Shown: in pieces, positions 34,318-44,193 of the stretch
How positions within the stretch are numbered: position 1 is the first letter of the stretch
How the letters are laid out: each line of letters begins with the position of its first letter
Source of the DNA: Faecalibacterium prausnitzii
GTDB taxonomy: Bacteria > Bacillota > Clostridia > Oscillospirales > Ruminococcaceae
Assembly: GCF_003287495.1 (NCBI RefSeq)
Contig: NZ_PRLE01000001.1
Span: 682,001 to 746,000 of the forward strand
Reading direction: 5' to 3'
DNA length: 64,000 nt
Position numbers and translations under genes: made by a program
Notes under the pieces: model-generated
Database searches by the model: none
Seen by the model: only the letters and a program-made list of their open reading frames with translations
What the model was told of the DNA's origin: nothing

Positions 34318-35442
34318 ATGAATGACAAAGACTATATGCGTCTGGCTTTGCAGCTTGCAAAAAGGGGTTGCGGGTGGACATCGCCCAACCCCATGGTGGG
34401 TGCCGTGGTCGTAAAAGAGGGCAGGATCATCGGACAGGGCTGGCACCAGAGATACGGTCAGGCTCATGCGGAGCGCAATGCGCTGGCATCCTGCACCGAA
34501 GATCCGCAGGGAGCGACCCTGTATGTGACATTGGAGCCGTGCTGCCATTACGGAAAGCAGCCGCCCTGCGTGGATGCGATTCTGGACGCGGGCATTCACC
34601 GGGTGGTCGTGGGTTCTGCTGACCCGAATCCGCTGGTGGCCGGAAAAGGAATTGCAATCCTGCGCGCACACGGCATAGATGTGACCGAAAATGTTCTGCA
34701 AGAGGAATGCGATGCGCTGAACAAAGTATTCTTCCACTACATCACCACAAAACTCCCTTTCGTTTCCATGAAATACGCCATGACGATGGACGGAAAAATC
34801 GCCACATACACAGGCGCTTCCAAATGGATCACCGGGGAAATTGCCCGGAATCATGTTCAACGGCAGCGACACCGATTCCGCGGCATTATGGTAGGAGTCG
34901 GAACCATTCTGGCAGATGACCCGCTGCTGACCTGCCGGATAGAGGGTGGCCGTGATCCCGTCCGGATCATCTGTGATACACATTTGCGGACACCGCTGCA
35001 ATCACAGGTGGTCATGACCGCCAAACAGGTTCCGACCATTCTTGCGACCTGCTGCGGCGACCCAGAGAAGCAGGCGGCATATCAACAGGCCGGTTGCCGG
35101 ATCCTTTGTCTGGAAGAGCATTGCGGTCATGTGAATCTTCTGCAACTGATGGAACAGCTGGGACAGGAGCAGATCGACAGCATTCTGCTGGAAGGCGGCG
35201 GAACCTTGAACTGGTCTGCACTGGAAAGCGGCATCGTGCAGCAGGTACAGGCTTACATTGCCCCGAAGCTGTTCGGAGGAAAGGATGCCAAAGCACCCAT
35301 TGAGGGTGCAGGTGTCCCGCTTCCGGATGCTGCATTCCGCCTGAAGAACAGCCGATTGGAACAGCTTGGCAAAGATTTCCTGATTGAAAGTGAGGTGGAG
35401 TACCCGTGTTTACCGGAATCGTGGAAGAAGTCGGAACAATAA
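34318..35442 (+). CDS. ribD: Bifunctional pyrimidine deaminase/reductase
   Basis: Catalyses the second and third steps from GTP to riboflavin. The deaminase domain (residues 1-145) has zinc ligands His50, Cys75 and Cys84 and the proton-shuttling Glu52 in HAERNAL. The reductase domain has the family stretch KYAMTMDGKIAT and the C-terminal ILLEGGGTLNWSAL. The total of 374 residues is the usual length. ATG 34318 follows TGGAGGCG; an earlier ATG in frame lies inside the terminator. It overlaps ribE by 37 bp. Confidence 0.97.
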   Translation: MNDKDYMRLALQLAKRGCGWTSPNPMVGAVVVKEGRIIGQGWHQRYGQAHAERNALASCTEDPQGATLYVTLEPCCHYGKQPPCVDAILDAGIHRVVVGSADPNPLVAGKGIAILRAHGIDVTENVLQEECDALNKVFFHYITTKLPFVSMKYAMTMDGKIATYTGASKWITGEIARNHVQRQRHRFRGIMVGVGTILADDPLLTCRIEGGRDPVRIICDTHLRTPLQSQVVMTAKQVPTILATCCGDPEKQAAYQQAGCRILCLEEHCGHVNLLQLMEQLGQEQIDSILLEGGGTLNWSALESGIVQQVQAYIAPKLFGGKDAKAPIEGAGVPLPDAAFRLKNSRLEQLGKDFLIESEVEYPCLPESWKKSEQ

Positions 35443-36047
35443 AATCCATCAATCGGGGACAGCATTCCGCCGTACTGACTGTTCGTGCAAAAACGGTTCT
35501 GGAAGAAACCAGAATCGGTGACAGCATCGCCGTCAACGGCATCTGCCTGACCGTCAGGCAGCTCTTCCCGGATAGCTTTGCTGCGGATGTCATGCACGAG
35601 ACCTTGAACCGCTCTGCACTTGCACAGCTCACCGTTGGAAGTGCTGTCAATCTGGAACGTGCCATGCCGGCCAACGGACGTTTTGGCGGACACATCGTAG
35701 CAGGCCATGTGGATGGCGTCGGACGCATTGCCAATATCCGAAAAGACGATACGGCCATCTGGTACACCATTCATTCAGATCCCGCGATCCTTCGCTATGT
35801 CGTTGAAAAAGGCTCTATCACAATAGACGGCATCAGCCTGACCGTGGCTGCGGTGGAACCTACGGGCTTTTCCGTGTCCACGATACCGCACACCGTCCGT
35901 CAAACGAACCTGAACCAACGGCACAAAGGGGATTTTGTCAATTTGGAAACCGATGTTGTCGGAAAATATATTGAGAAGCTGCTTCCATCAGAAGCACCGA
36001 AGCAAAACACGCTCACAAAAGAAATGCTGCTGCGCTGCGGCTTTTAA
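35406..36047 (+). CDS. ribE: Riboflavin synthase, alpha chain
   Basis: Dismutates two 6,7-dimethyl-8-ribityllumazine molecules to riboflavin. The 213 residues contain the two internal lumazine-binding repeats: MFTGIVEEVGTIKSI at the start, and GGHIVAGHVDGVGRI from about residue 98. The start is GTG 35406, inside ribD, after GAGGTGGA. ATG-less starts of this kind fit translational coupling in the operon. Confidence 0.97.
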   Translation: MFTGIVEEVGTIKSINRGQHSAVLTVRAKTVLEETRIGDSIAVNGICLTVRQLFPDSFAADVMHETLNRSALAQLTVGSAVNLERAMPANGRFGGHIVAGHVDGVGRIANIRKDDTAIWYTIHSDPAILRYVVEKGSITIDGISLTVAAVEPTGFSVSTIPHTVRQTNLNQRHKGDFVNLETDVVGKYIEKLLPSEAPKQNTLTKEMLLRCGF

Positions 36048-36059
36048 GGAGAGTTTAGG

Positions 36060-37256
36060 ATGAACTTCAATACCATTCCCGAAGCTTTGGAAGACCTGAA
36101 GCAAGGAAAAATCATTCTGGTAACGGATGACCCCGACCGTGAAAACGAGGGGGATTTCATCTGTGCTGCCGAATTTGCCACCACCGAAAACATCAACTTT
36201 ATGGCGACCCACGGCAAAGGTCTGATCTGTATGCCGATGTCCGAGGCTTTCGTCCAGAAGCTGCAATTTCCGCAGATGGTGCAGCATAACACCGACAACC
36301 ATGAAACGGCATTTACGGTGTCCATCGACCACGTTTCTACTTCTACGGGCATTTCTGCCGCAGAGCGTTCCATTACGGCGATGGCTTGTGTGGACGATCA
36401 CGCAAAAGCAGAAGATTTCCGCAGACCGGGCCATATGTTCCCCCTTCTGGCAAAAAAGAACGGTGTGTTGGAGCGCAACGGCCACACGGAAGCAACCGTT
36501 GACCTGTGCCGTCTGGCAGGGCTGAAAGAATGCGGCCTGTGCTGCGAGATCATGCGGGAGGATGGCACGATGATGCGCACCGCTGAACTGGCAAAGCTGG
36601 CAGAGCGTTTCCAGATCAAATTCATCACCATCCGTGATTTACAGGAGTACCGCAAGTGTCACGATAAACTGGTCGATCAGGTGACGGCGGTGAACCTGCC
36701 CACCAAGTATGGCACCTTCAGAGCTTATGGTTTTGTGAGCCGCCTGAACGGAGAGCATCACATTGCACTGGTAAAAGGTGACATTGGCGATGGAAAGGAT
36801 ATTCTGTGCCGCGTCCACTCGGAATGCCTGACAGGAGATACATTTGGTTCTTTGCGTTGCGACTGTGGCCAGCAGCTGGCCGCTGCCATGACGCAGATCG
36901 AAAAAGAAGGCCGGGGGATCCTGCTCTATATGCGGCAGGAAGGCCGGGGCATCGGTCTGATCAACAAACTGCGTGCCTATGAACTTCAGGAACAGGGCAT
37001 GGATACGCTGGAAGCCAATCTCGCTCTGGGGTTCCATGGAGATGAACGGGAGTATTATCTCGGCGCACAGATCCTCCGGGAACTTGGCGTAAAAAGTCTG
37101 CGCCTGCTTACCAATAACCCGGACAAAGTATATCAGCTCTCCGAGTTTGGGCTGGAGATCTCCGAGCGCGTACCCATTCAGATGACGGCGACCCCGTATG
37201 ACCTGTTTTACCTGAAAACGAAGCAGGCACGGATGGGGCATCTTCTGGAATATTAA
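36060..37256 (+). CDS. ribBA: DHBP synthase / GTP cyclohydrolase II fusion
   Basis: A 398-residue fusion supplying both precursors of riboflavin. The N-terminal domain has [13 protein letters not shown] and the acid-rich site of dihydroxybutanone-phosphate synthase. The C-terminal domain, from about residue 205, has [18 protein letters not shown] with the zinc cysteines, and the arginine-rich [11 protein letters not shown] of cyclohydrolase II. The start follows AAGGAGAG, 12 bp after ribE. Confidence 0.97.
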   Translation: MNFNTIPEALEDLKQGKIILVTDDPDRENEGDFICAAEFATTENINFMATHGKGLICMPMSEAFVQKLQFPQMVQHNTDNHETAFTVSIDHVSTSTGISAAERSITAMACVDDHAKAEDFRRPGHMFPLLAKKNGVLERNGHTEATVDLCRLAGLKECGLCCEIMREDGTMMRTAELAKLAERFQIKFITIRDLQEYRKCHDKLVDQVTAVNLPTKYGTFRAYGFVSRLNGEHHIALVKGDIGDGKDILCRVHSECLTGDTFGSLRCDCGQQLAAAMTQIEKEGRGILLYMRQEGRGIGLINKLRAYELQEQGMDTLEANLALGFHGDEREYYLGAQILRELGVKSLRLLTNNPDKVYQLSEFGLEISERVPIQMTATPYDLFYLKTKQARMGHLLEY

Positions 37257-37277
37257 CAACGAAAGAGGTATTTAAAA

Positions 37278-37754
37278 ATGAAAACATTTGAAGGTAAGCT
37301 GGTTTCTCAGAATATCAAGGTCGGTATCGTAGCTGCCCGATTCAATGAATTTATCACGTCCAAACTTCTGAGCGGAGCAATGGATGGTCTGCTCCGGCAC
37401 GATGTGCAGGACGCTGATGTTCATGTTGCATGGGTTCCGGGTGCTTTTGAAATCCCGCTGGTTGCCTCTAAAATGGCAAAAAGCGGAAAGTATGATGCTG
37501 TGATCTGCCTTGGTGCCGTGATTCGCGGTTCTACCAGCCATTACGACTATGTGTGCAATGAGGTTTCCAAAGGCATTGCCACGGTCTCGCTGGAAAGCGG
37601 GGTTCCCGTCCTCTTTGGTGTTCTGACCACCGAAAACATCGAACAGGCCATCGAGCGGGCAGGCACCAAAGCAGGTAATAAAGGCTATGACTGCGCGGTC
37701 AGTGCCATCGAGATGGTAAACCTGCTCCGGGAAATGGATACCGCCGCAGAGTAA
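37278..37754 (+). CDS. ribH: 6,7-dimethyl-8-ribityllumazine synthase
   Basis: Condenses the ribD and ribB products to lumazine. The 158 residues include [30 protein letters not shown] and [18 protein letters not shown], with the catalytic His. It lies 21 bp after ribBA and completes the pathway in one operon. Confidence 0.97.
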   Translation: MKTFEGKLVSQNIKVGIVAARFNEFITSKLLSGAMDGLLRHDVQDADVHVAWVPGAFEIPLVASKMAKSGKYDAVICLGAVIRGSTSHYDYVCNEVSKGIATVSLESGVPVLFGVLTTENIEQAIERAGTKAGNKGYDCAVSAIEMVNLLREMDTAAE

Positions 37755-37774
37755 AATACACGCAGGAGTTTGCC

Positions 37775-38191
37775 ATGATCGTTATAAAGACCCGACAGCC
37801 TGACCCGGAATTGGAGCAGAAGATCCGGATGCTTCTGGAACGAGAGCACATCGAGGCAGAGCAAATATCCATTGATTCATGGGAGAAGTTGGTTCTTCCG
37901 GGGCTTACACTGGATGGAATGACCCACGAAGTGTCGTGCAACGGCAGAAAAATCTCCCTTACACGACTGGAGTTCGATTTGCTGCTGATGCTTGCCTCCC
38001 ACGAAGGACAAATCTTCTCAAAAGAAGAGCTTTTTCGTGCTGTGTGGGGACAAAACTGTGACGACACCTTAAAGGTCGTGGCAAATACCGTTTCCAATCT
38101 GCGAAAGAAGCTGGTCGGCTGCGGCAGCTTTATCCGCACTACCCACGGCGGCTATATTTTTGTAAGCCAAAAGGAGAACGACCCGGCATGA
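37775..38191 (+). CDS. Stand-alone OmpR-type winged-helix protein
   Basis: A 138-residue protein without a receiver domain. After a 45-residue N-terminal segment, KISLTRLEFDLLLMLASHEG, ELFRAVWGQ, VANTVSNLRKKL and THGGYIFV form a complete DNA-binding winged helix. It lies 20 bp after ribH and overlaps the phosphatase gene by 4 bp, so it is read with the rib operon. Its target, and why it travels with riboflavin genes, are unknown. Confidence 0.8.
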   Translation: MIVIKTRQPDPELEQKIRMLLEREHIEAEQISIDSWEKLVLPGLTLDGMTHEVSCNGRKISLTRLEFDLLLMLASHEGQIFSKEELFRAVWGQNCDDTLKVVANTVSNLRKKLVGCGSFIRTTHGGYIFVSQKENDPA

Positions 38192-38637
38192 CCAGAATCT
38201 TATTTGTTTGTCTCGGAAATATCTGCCGAAGCCCGATGGCCGAATCTATAATGAAAGATCTTGTGTCCAAGGCAGGTCTTTCCGAGCAATTTGAAATCGC
38301 ATCAGCCGCCACCAGTGCATGGGAAATCGGAAATCCGGTCTATCCTCCTGCACGGCAGAAGCTGGCAGAACATGGCATCGACTGCAACGGCAAGACCGCC
38401 CGGCAGATGACTCGGCTGGATTATGCACGGTATGATCATCTGATTGGCATGGATGAAAGCAATCTGTGTGACATTCTGCGGCTTGTCGGCGGTGACCCAC
38501 AGCATAAAGTCTCGCTGCTGATGGCGCATACGGATCATCCCCGTGAAGTGGCAGACCCATGGTTCACAGGAGATTTTGAAGCCACATGGCAGGATGTGCT
38601 GGAAGGCTGCACGGCATTGCTTGAGGAACTGCGCTAA
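38188..38637 (+). CDS. Low-molecular-weight protein tyrosine phosphatase
   Basis: A 149-residue phosphatase. The P-loop is CLGNICRS, with nucleophile Cys8 and Arg14. The general acid is Asp123 in VADPWFTGDF. It is translationally coupled to the winged-helix gene upstream. In this position it might act on flavin-pathway phosphates, since the dephosphorylation step before RibH is often unassigned, but ordinary protein phosphatase activity is as likely. Confidence 0.93.
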   Translation: MTRILFVCLGNICRSPMAESIMKDLVSKAGLSEQFEIASAATSAWEIGNPVYPPARQKLAEHGIDCNGKTARQMTRLDYARYDHLIGMDESNLCDILRLVGGDPQHKVSLLMAHTDHPREVADPWFTGDFEATWQDVLEGCTALLEELR

Positions 38638-38750
38638 ATTGGTGTAAATTTTGGCGTATGCCAAATCAGGAGTGTTTGACACTTGCCAACGACAAATTGA
38701 TTTAACCACAGGAGAAGTTGCCTGTCAGCATAAAATCTCTATACGAAACA

Positions 38751-38796
38751 AAAAGCGGCAGCTACGTTGCATTTACACAACATAGCTGCCGCTTTT
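38751..38796 (+). terminator. Terminator downstream of the rib operon
   Basis: AAAAGCGGCAGCTA pairs with TAGCTGCCGCTTTT (38783-38796), followed by more T. The gap 38638-38846 holds nothing else clear. Confidence 0.85.
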
Positions 38797-38846
38797 TTGC
38801 GTTTGTGGTTCGGTGTACCTACTACACCAATCCACCTATTCAATTC

Positions 38847-40488
38847 TTACACCACACCGCTTTGTAAGGCTCCTTTTCGGGAAAACGTCCCAAAATTGGT
38901 GTAGTTGTGGTGTAGTACCGCAGATGCCGTCTGAAATCCAATCAAAATTTCATCGTATATTCGACTCATTTTCACGAGTGTCTGCTTTTTGGCATCTTCA
39001 TAATTAAAGGTAATAAGTACCTTATCATCGTAGAGATAGATGGCATTGATGAAGGTATCCACCAGTGCCTGCCGCTGCTCCGGCTGGGTCATATCCAGCT
39101 TGCGGAAGCGAAGCAGCCAAAAGCGGACGAACTCCTCTTTCATCTTTGGCTTAGCCAGCCGTTCCTCTGCAATGCGGGCTTGCAGTTCTTTTCGCTGATC
39201 TTCCAGAGCTTCCAGCCGTTCCTTGGTAGAGCTGGTCAGAATGCCCATCTGGATGGCATTCAGCATATTGGTGATGCCGACTTCCGTTTCCTTCAGCTGA
39301 TTTTTGTAGATGGGCAGGTCCGTGCTTTCCTGATTTTGCAATTCCATGACTTTGGCAATGATGGCATTCATGGAAGCGTCATCTTCCACCAGCTTCATGG
39401 TTTCGTTGATTACCAGATCTTCCAGCCACTGTTTCCGCACGGCCTTTTTATCGCAAGTCCTTTTCTTCTTGGCGGCAGCGCACTTGTAATAGGTATACAT
39501 TTTCCCGGTGTGGCTGACACCGCTTTCTCCGAACATCAGCGCACCGCACTTACCGCAGTACAGCTTGGTGGTGAGCAGATAGCTTTCCTCTGCCTTATGA
39601 CGGGCAGGGGCCTTTTTATTTTTCGCCAGCTTTTCCTGCACCTTGTTGAACAGGTTCGCGTTTGCGCAGCGAAGCGGAGCAATGAAAGCCCCAGTGGGGC
39701 TTTTAAGCGACAGAACGGTCTTGCGCAGCAAGATGGAGGGGCCTCGCCCCGACAAGTTCACCTGATACGAGAGCCGGAATCGCATTGGGCTGTACCACAT
39801 CCCGCAAACGCAATTCGCCGATGTACCGGCGATTACTCAGCATCCGCTGAATTGTGTTATAGGACATCTCCCCGCCCATCGAATTTTTGATGTTGTGTGC
39901 CTTTAACCAATCTCGCAGGCCGGTCATGGTCGCGCCGTCTGCGTACTTCTAAAATGTCTGTTCCACATAAGGAGCCAACAACGGGTCGGGCTGGTAATGC
40001 CGGGTCTCATTGATCATGTAGCCGAACGGAATCGTGCCACCATTATAAATGCCCTTGAGAGCGTTCTCGGTCATGCCGCGCACGACCTTTTCAGACAGGT
40101 CAGCCGAGTAGTATTCGGCGTAGCCTTCCAGCACCGATTCCAGAATAATGCCCTCCGGGCCAGCCGAAATGACTTCCGTTGCCGATACCAGTTTCGCGCC
40201 GTTCCGCTTCAGTTGGGTCTTGTACCGGGCACTGTCGTAGCGGTTTCGGGCAAAGCGGTCGAGCTTCCAGACAATGATGATGTCAAAGATGCCACGCTCA
40301 CTGTCCTTGATCATCTGCTGGAACTGCGGGCGGTTATCGGTCTTGGCGGAGATGGCACGGTCAATGTAATGCTTCACCACCGTGAAGCCGTTCTTTTCCG
40401 CATAGGCGGTGCACTCCCGGCTCCGACCTTCAATGGATTCTTCACGCTGACTATCAGTAGAATAACGGGCATAGATCACGGCGGTCAT
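38847..40488 (-). pseudogene. Decayed serine recombinase
   Basis: Read from 40488 (ATG after GGAGGTGCC): the resolvase domain with YARYSTDSQREESI and KLDRFARNRYD is intact up to an in-frame TAG at 39951-39949. It then continues in the same frame (YADGATMTGLRDWLKAH). A 103-bp insertion at about 39654-39756 shifts the frame, and the rest (FNKVQEKLAKNKKAPARHK, a zinc ribbon KLYCGKCGALMFG, and a coiled coil) follows. It would have been about 540 residues. It marks another dead mobile element at the edge of the metal cluster. Confidence 0.88.
39654..39756. repeat. About 103-bp insertion within recombinase pseudogene
   Basis: It separates the GEL and FNK codons that are adjacent in intact relatives. 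It contains an AAAGCCCC/GGGGCTTT hairpin (39685-39703) and two TTGCGCAGC copies (39662 and 39721). It may be a small non-autonomous repeat. Confidence 0.5.
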
Positions 40489-40618
40489 GGCAGGCACCTC
40501 CCATTTACACATCATTGAACGGTGGAGCGTTCTTTCAAAATAGTGTTTCGTATAATGGATGTGCCACAGTTTTTAACCGAATGCAAGACTTTTTCCAAAA
40601 TAAAAGCCGCCCTCATTC

Positions 40619-42346
40619 TCAGATCGTCCAGTTCTGGCTTGCCGACTGCAGATCCACCATGTGGGTGTACAGTCCCTTCCGGGCGTACAGCTCTGCCGGG
40701 CTGCCCTGCTCGGCCACGATGCCACCCGACAGCACCACCACCTGATCCGCACCGGCTACGGTGCGCATCCGGTGGGCGATGATGAGGACGGTCTTGTTTT
40801 TTATGAGCCGGGATAGTGCCTCCTGAATGGCAGTTTCGTTTTCCACATCCAAGCTGGCGGTGGCCTCGTCCAGCAGAATGATGGGCGCATCCTTCAGGAA
40901 GGCGCGGGCGATGGAAATGCGCTGACGCTCGCCGCCGGAAAGAGCGCAGCCGTTCTCGCCGATGTTCGTGTTCCACTTGTCCGGCAGCTTCTCGGCAAAT
41001 TCTTCGCAGTTTGCCAGCTTTGCCGCCGCCAGAACCTCCTCGTCGGTGGCACCTTTGCGCCCCAGACGGATATTTTCCAGGATCGTGTTGTCAAACAGGG
41101 TCACATCCTGAAATACGATGGAATACAGGCTCATGAGCTTTTCCGGGTCGATCCGGGAAACCTCCATGCCGCCCACGGTGATGCTGCCCTTCTGGTAGTC
41201 CCAGAACCGTGCCGCCAGCCGGGAAACAGTAGTTTTGCCGCCGCCGGAGGGGCCCACCAGTGCCGTGACCTCCCCCTGCTTTGCGGTAAAGGAAACATCC
41301 CGCAGCACCGTTTCGCCGGAGTTATAGGCAAAGCCCACATGGTCGAACACGATATCGCAGCCCTGATTGGTCAGCTGCTCGCTGCCGGTCTGCAGGGGAG
41401 CGTCCAGAATCTCATTCATCCGCCCCACATTGGTGCGCATGGCGATGACCGCCGCCAGATTCTGCAACGCGCCCTGCATGGGGTCGTACATCCGAGAGGC
41501 CGCCATCAGGAACAGAAACAGAGTCAGCACGTCGATGCTGCCCTGCACCAGCAGCACCGCGCCGGTGAGTGCCACCGACGCAATGCCCAGCTTGAGCACC
41601 ATGCCCGCAGAGGACACGAACAGCGCTGTTGTCAGTTCTGCCACGATGGACTGCTTTTCCACTGCCCGAATTTTGTCGGAAAGGCCGGACAGATACCTCT
41701 GCTCCGCATTGCTGGCTTTCAGGTCGCGGAGGGTCTCGATGTACTCCTGAATGCCGTCCGCACAGGCCATTTTCGCCGCCATGGTCCTGGCCTGCACCTT
41801 GTCCTGTACCCGATAGCTGCCCACCACGATGGCAGCAGATACCGGAATGACCCACAGTGCCGCCAGAGCCATCCGTCCGTCAAAGGCGAACAGGCTCAGG
41901 GCAATGAGCACGGTAGAGATGAGGGAACCGAACAGACCGGGGATGAAGTGGGAGCAATCCTTTTCCAACACCTCGCAGTCTGCCATGATGGTGCTGGTCA
42001 GGTCGGCAAGGTCCCGCTTGCCGAAAAAGGACAGGGGCAGCTTGCGCAGCCGCTCCGCAAGGGTCAGGCGGCGGGTGCCGCTCTCTTTATAAGTAGTAAA
42101 ATAGGTGCCGTTATACTGGAACCATGTGGTCAACAAGATCAGCGCAAAGCAGGCCGCACACCCCAGCAGATAAAAGGCGGTTCTCCCGCTCGTGGAGCCT
42201 GCAAGCAGATCTTTTACCAGGAGATACAGCAGCCCGGTGGGCAGCATGAACGCCATGTTCTGGAACGCACAGGCCAGAACGCCCTTTACAAGCCCCTTTG
42301 CGCCCTCCGGGGAACTGGCCGTGGCGTGTTGAATTTTTTCGATCAT
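40619..42346 (-). CDS. ABC transporter ATP-binding/permease, second half of heterodimer
   Basis: A 575-residue type IV exporter-fold half-transporter. About six membrane helices lie in residues 20-300, then a nucleotide-binding domain with Walker A GPSGGGKTT, signature LSGGERQRISIARA and Walker B IILLDEATASLD. The start is 3 bp after the stop of its partner. The pair, with an AraC gene upstream, resembles YbtPQ/IrtAB-type systems, which use exporter folds to import metallophores. An export role cannot be ruled out from sequence. Confidence 0.88.
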   Translation of the reverse strand: MIEKIQHATASSPEGAKGLVKGVLACAFQNMAFMLPTGLLYLLVKDLLAGSTSGRTAFYLLGCAACFALILLTTWFQYNGTYFTTYKESGTRRLTLAERLRKLPLSFFGKRDLADLTSTIMADCEVLEKDCSHFIPGLFGSLISTVLIALSLFAFDGRMALAALWVIPVSAAIVVGSYRVQDKVQARTMAAKMACADGIQEYIETLRDLKASNAEQRYLSGLSDKIRAVEKQSIVAELTTALFVSSAGMVLKLGIASVALTGAVLLVQGSIDVLTLFLFLMAASRMYDPMQGALQNLAAVIAMRTNVGRMNEILDAPLQTGSEQLTNQGCDIVFDHVGFAYNSGETVLRDVSFTAKQGEVTALVGPSGGGKTTVSRLAARFWDYQKGSITVGGMEVSRIDPEKLMSLYSIVFQDVTLFDNTILENIRLGRKGATDEEVLAAAKLANCEEFAEKLPDKWNTNIGENGCALSGGERQRISIARAFLKDAPIILLDEATASLDVENETAIQEALSRLIKNKTVLIIAHRMRTVAGADQVVVLSGGIVAEQGSPAELYARKGLYTHMVDLQSASQNWTI

Positions 42347-42349
42347 CCT

Positions 42350-44119
42350 TTACCCCTCCTTTGCGACCTTCCACTGCACCGAGGCCTGATAATCCTGCCA
42401 CATCCGGGCAAACAGGCCGTTCTGCGCACACAGTTCGTCCTTTGTGCCGGTCTCCGTAATACGCCCATCCTGCACTACATAGATGCAGTCGGCGTTGGCG
42501 ACGGTAGACAGGCGGTGTGCGATCATCAGCACGGTTTTGCCCTTGGCAAGCCGGGCAAAGGCTGCCTGCACCTTTGCTTCATTGTCCGGGTCGGCAAAAG
42601 CGGTAGCCTCGTCCAGGATCAGGATGGGCGCATTTTTCAGCATGGCGCGGGCAATGGCAATGCGCTGCTGCTCGCCGCCGGACAGATACACGCCCTTGGT
42701 GCCAATGACGGTATGGATGCCCGCCGGGAACTTTTCTATAATATCCATGCACTGCGCCGCCTTGAGCGCTGCCAGCACCTCGGCTTCGGTGGCCTGCGGT
42801 CTGCCCAGACGGACGTTATCCAGAATGCTGCCCTTGAGCAGGCGGCTGTTCTGGAACACAAAGGAGATGGTGTCCATCAGCTCTTCCTTGGGGATATCCC
42901 GCACATCCGCTCCGCCCACCTGGACGCTGCCGCTCTGCACATCAAAGAACCGGCAGACAAGGTTTGCCAGCGTGGATTTGCCGCCACCGGAGGGGCCTAC
43001 AAAAGCCACAGTCTGTCCCGGCCGGATCTCCAGCGAAACACCCTTGATGACCTCGGTTTTTCCGTCGTAGCTGAAATGCACATCCTGCAACGTGACAGAG
43101 GAATCCTTCGGGTGCTGCGGAACAGCCTGCACCTGCATGGGCGCTGCTTCCAGCACCGAGTCGATGCGCGCCAGCGCATCCGCCACCACCATCTTGCTTT
43201 CGCTCATGTACATCATACGGGTCAGAGTCAGGGAGATCACCGGCGTGATAATGATGTAGAACAGCAGGTTCAGCAGAAATTCCGAAGTCACACCGTTCCG
43301 GGTGAACAGAAGCCCACCTACAATCAAGAAAGCAAACACACCGTTGATTGCGGCAGTATAGAGCATCATCGGCATCCGCAGCTCTTTGGTGTAGGCAATG
43401 ACCCACTTTTCGTACTCATCAATGGTCGCTTTGAATTTTTTGAACGAAAAGACGGATTGCCCGAAGGTCTTGACTACCGGGATGCCGCGGACATACTCCA
43501 CGGCCTCGTTAGACATTGATTCCAACGCATTACCGTATTGCCGCATTTTGTCTGCCATCCGCCTTCCTGTCATGGCGGACATGATGACGAAGCCCAGTGC
43601 CACCGGAACGAGACTCAGCAGACCCAGCCGCCAGTCGAACACAAGCAAAAGAACCAACAGACCTATGGGTGTTGCCATTGCATTATATTTGTCCGGCAGC
43701 TGATGGGCGAGAAATGTCTCCGCTGCGCCAGTACTCTCGTGGATGATCTTGCGCAGCTTACCGCTGCCAAACGTCTCCGTAAAGCCCAGCGGCAGTGTGG
43801 CAAGGTGTTCGGAAACCTCCAGCCGCAGATTGGTCGCCACCCGGAACGCCGACAGATGGGAGCACATCAGTGCCGCAATGTAAATGAGGTAAGCCAGCAC
43901 CGCAAACAACACTGCCCTCCAGCCGTAATGGGGGATGTTCACCGCCTGCGCATAGTTTGGCGCGGCGTTCAGCACATCCCGCAGGATCTTCCAGATGTAC
44001 ACAAAAGGCACCAGCGCCACCAGCGCACTGACCGCAGACAGCACCCACGAAGCGTAGGTGAAATATCGGTAGTTCCCGGCGTAGCCCATCAGCCGGGAAA
44101 GATCGGACTGTTTTTTCAC
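42350..44119 (-). CDS. ABC transporter ATP-binding/permease, first half of heterodimer
   Basis: A 589-residue half-transporter with six membrane helices and a nucleotide-binding domain: Walker A GPSGGGKST, signature LSGGEQQRIAIARA and Walker B ILILDEATAFADPDNE. The D-loop AFADPDNE, rather than SALD, is a feature I associate with the YbtP/IrtA-like branch. A short sequence with a hairpin separates it from the lipoprotein gene upstream. Confidence 0.88.
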   Translation of the reverse strand: MKKQSDLSRLMGYAGNYRYFTYASWVLSAVSALVALVPFVYIWKILRDVLNAAPNYAQAVNIPHYGWRAVLFAVLAYLIYIAALMCSHLSAFRVATNLRLEVSEHLATLPLGFTETFGSGKLRKIIHESTGAAETFLAHQLPDKYNAMATPIGLLVLLLVFDWRLGLLSLVPVALGFVIMSAMTGRRMADKMRQYGNALESMSNEAVEYVRGIPVVKTFGQSVFSFKKFKATIDEYEKWVIAYTKELRMPMMLYTAAINGVFAFLIVGGLLFTRNGVTSEFLLNLLFYIIITPVISLTLTRMMYMSESKMVVADALARIDSVLEAAPMQVQAVPQHPKDSSVTLQDVHFSYDGKTEVIKGVSLEIRPGQTVAFVGPSGGGKSTLANLVCRFFDVQSGSVQVGGADVRDIPKEELMDTISFVFQNSRLLKGSILDNVRLGRPQATEAEVLAALKAAQCMDIIEKFPAGIHTVIGTKGVYLSGGEQQRIAIARAMLKNAPILILDEATAFADPDNEAKVQAAFARLAKGKTVLMIAHRLSTVANADCIYVVQDGRITETGTKDELCAQNGLFARMWQDYQASVQWKVAKEG

Positions 44120-44152
44120 GGAAAGACCTCCTTCAAATAATTTTTATGCAAA

Positions 44153-44186
44153 AATGTGCCGTGGCGTTTTTGCTCCACAGCACATT
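44153..44186 (-). terminator. Partial terminator between lipoprotein and ABC genes
   Basis: AATGTGC/GCACATT stem with GTGG/CCAC inside. On the minus strand a TTTTTGC run follows. Some transcription may stop here. Confidence 0.5.
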
Positions 44187-44193
44187 CTGCGTA

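Noticed and set aside
41339-43519. 726-codon open frame antisense to the two ABC genes
   Set aside because: The opposite strand has complete ABC motifs in two abutting genes; the antisense frame is rich in His and Gln and has no start signal.
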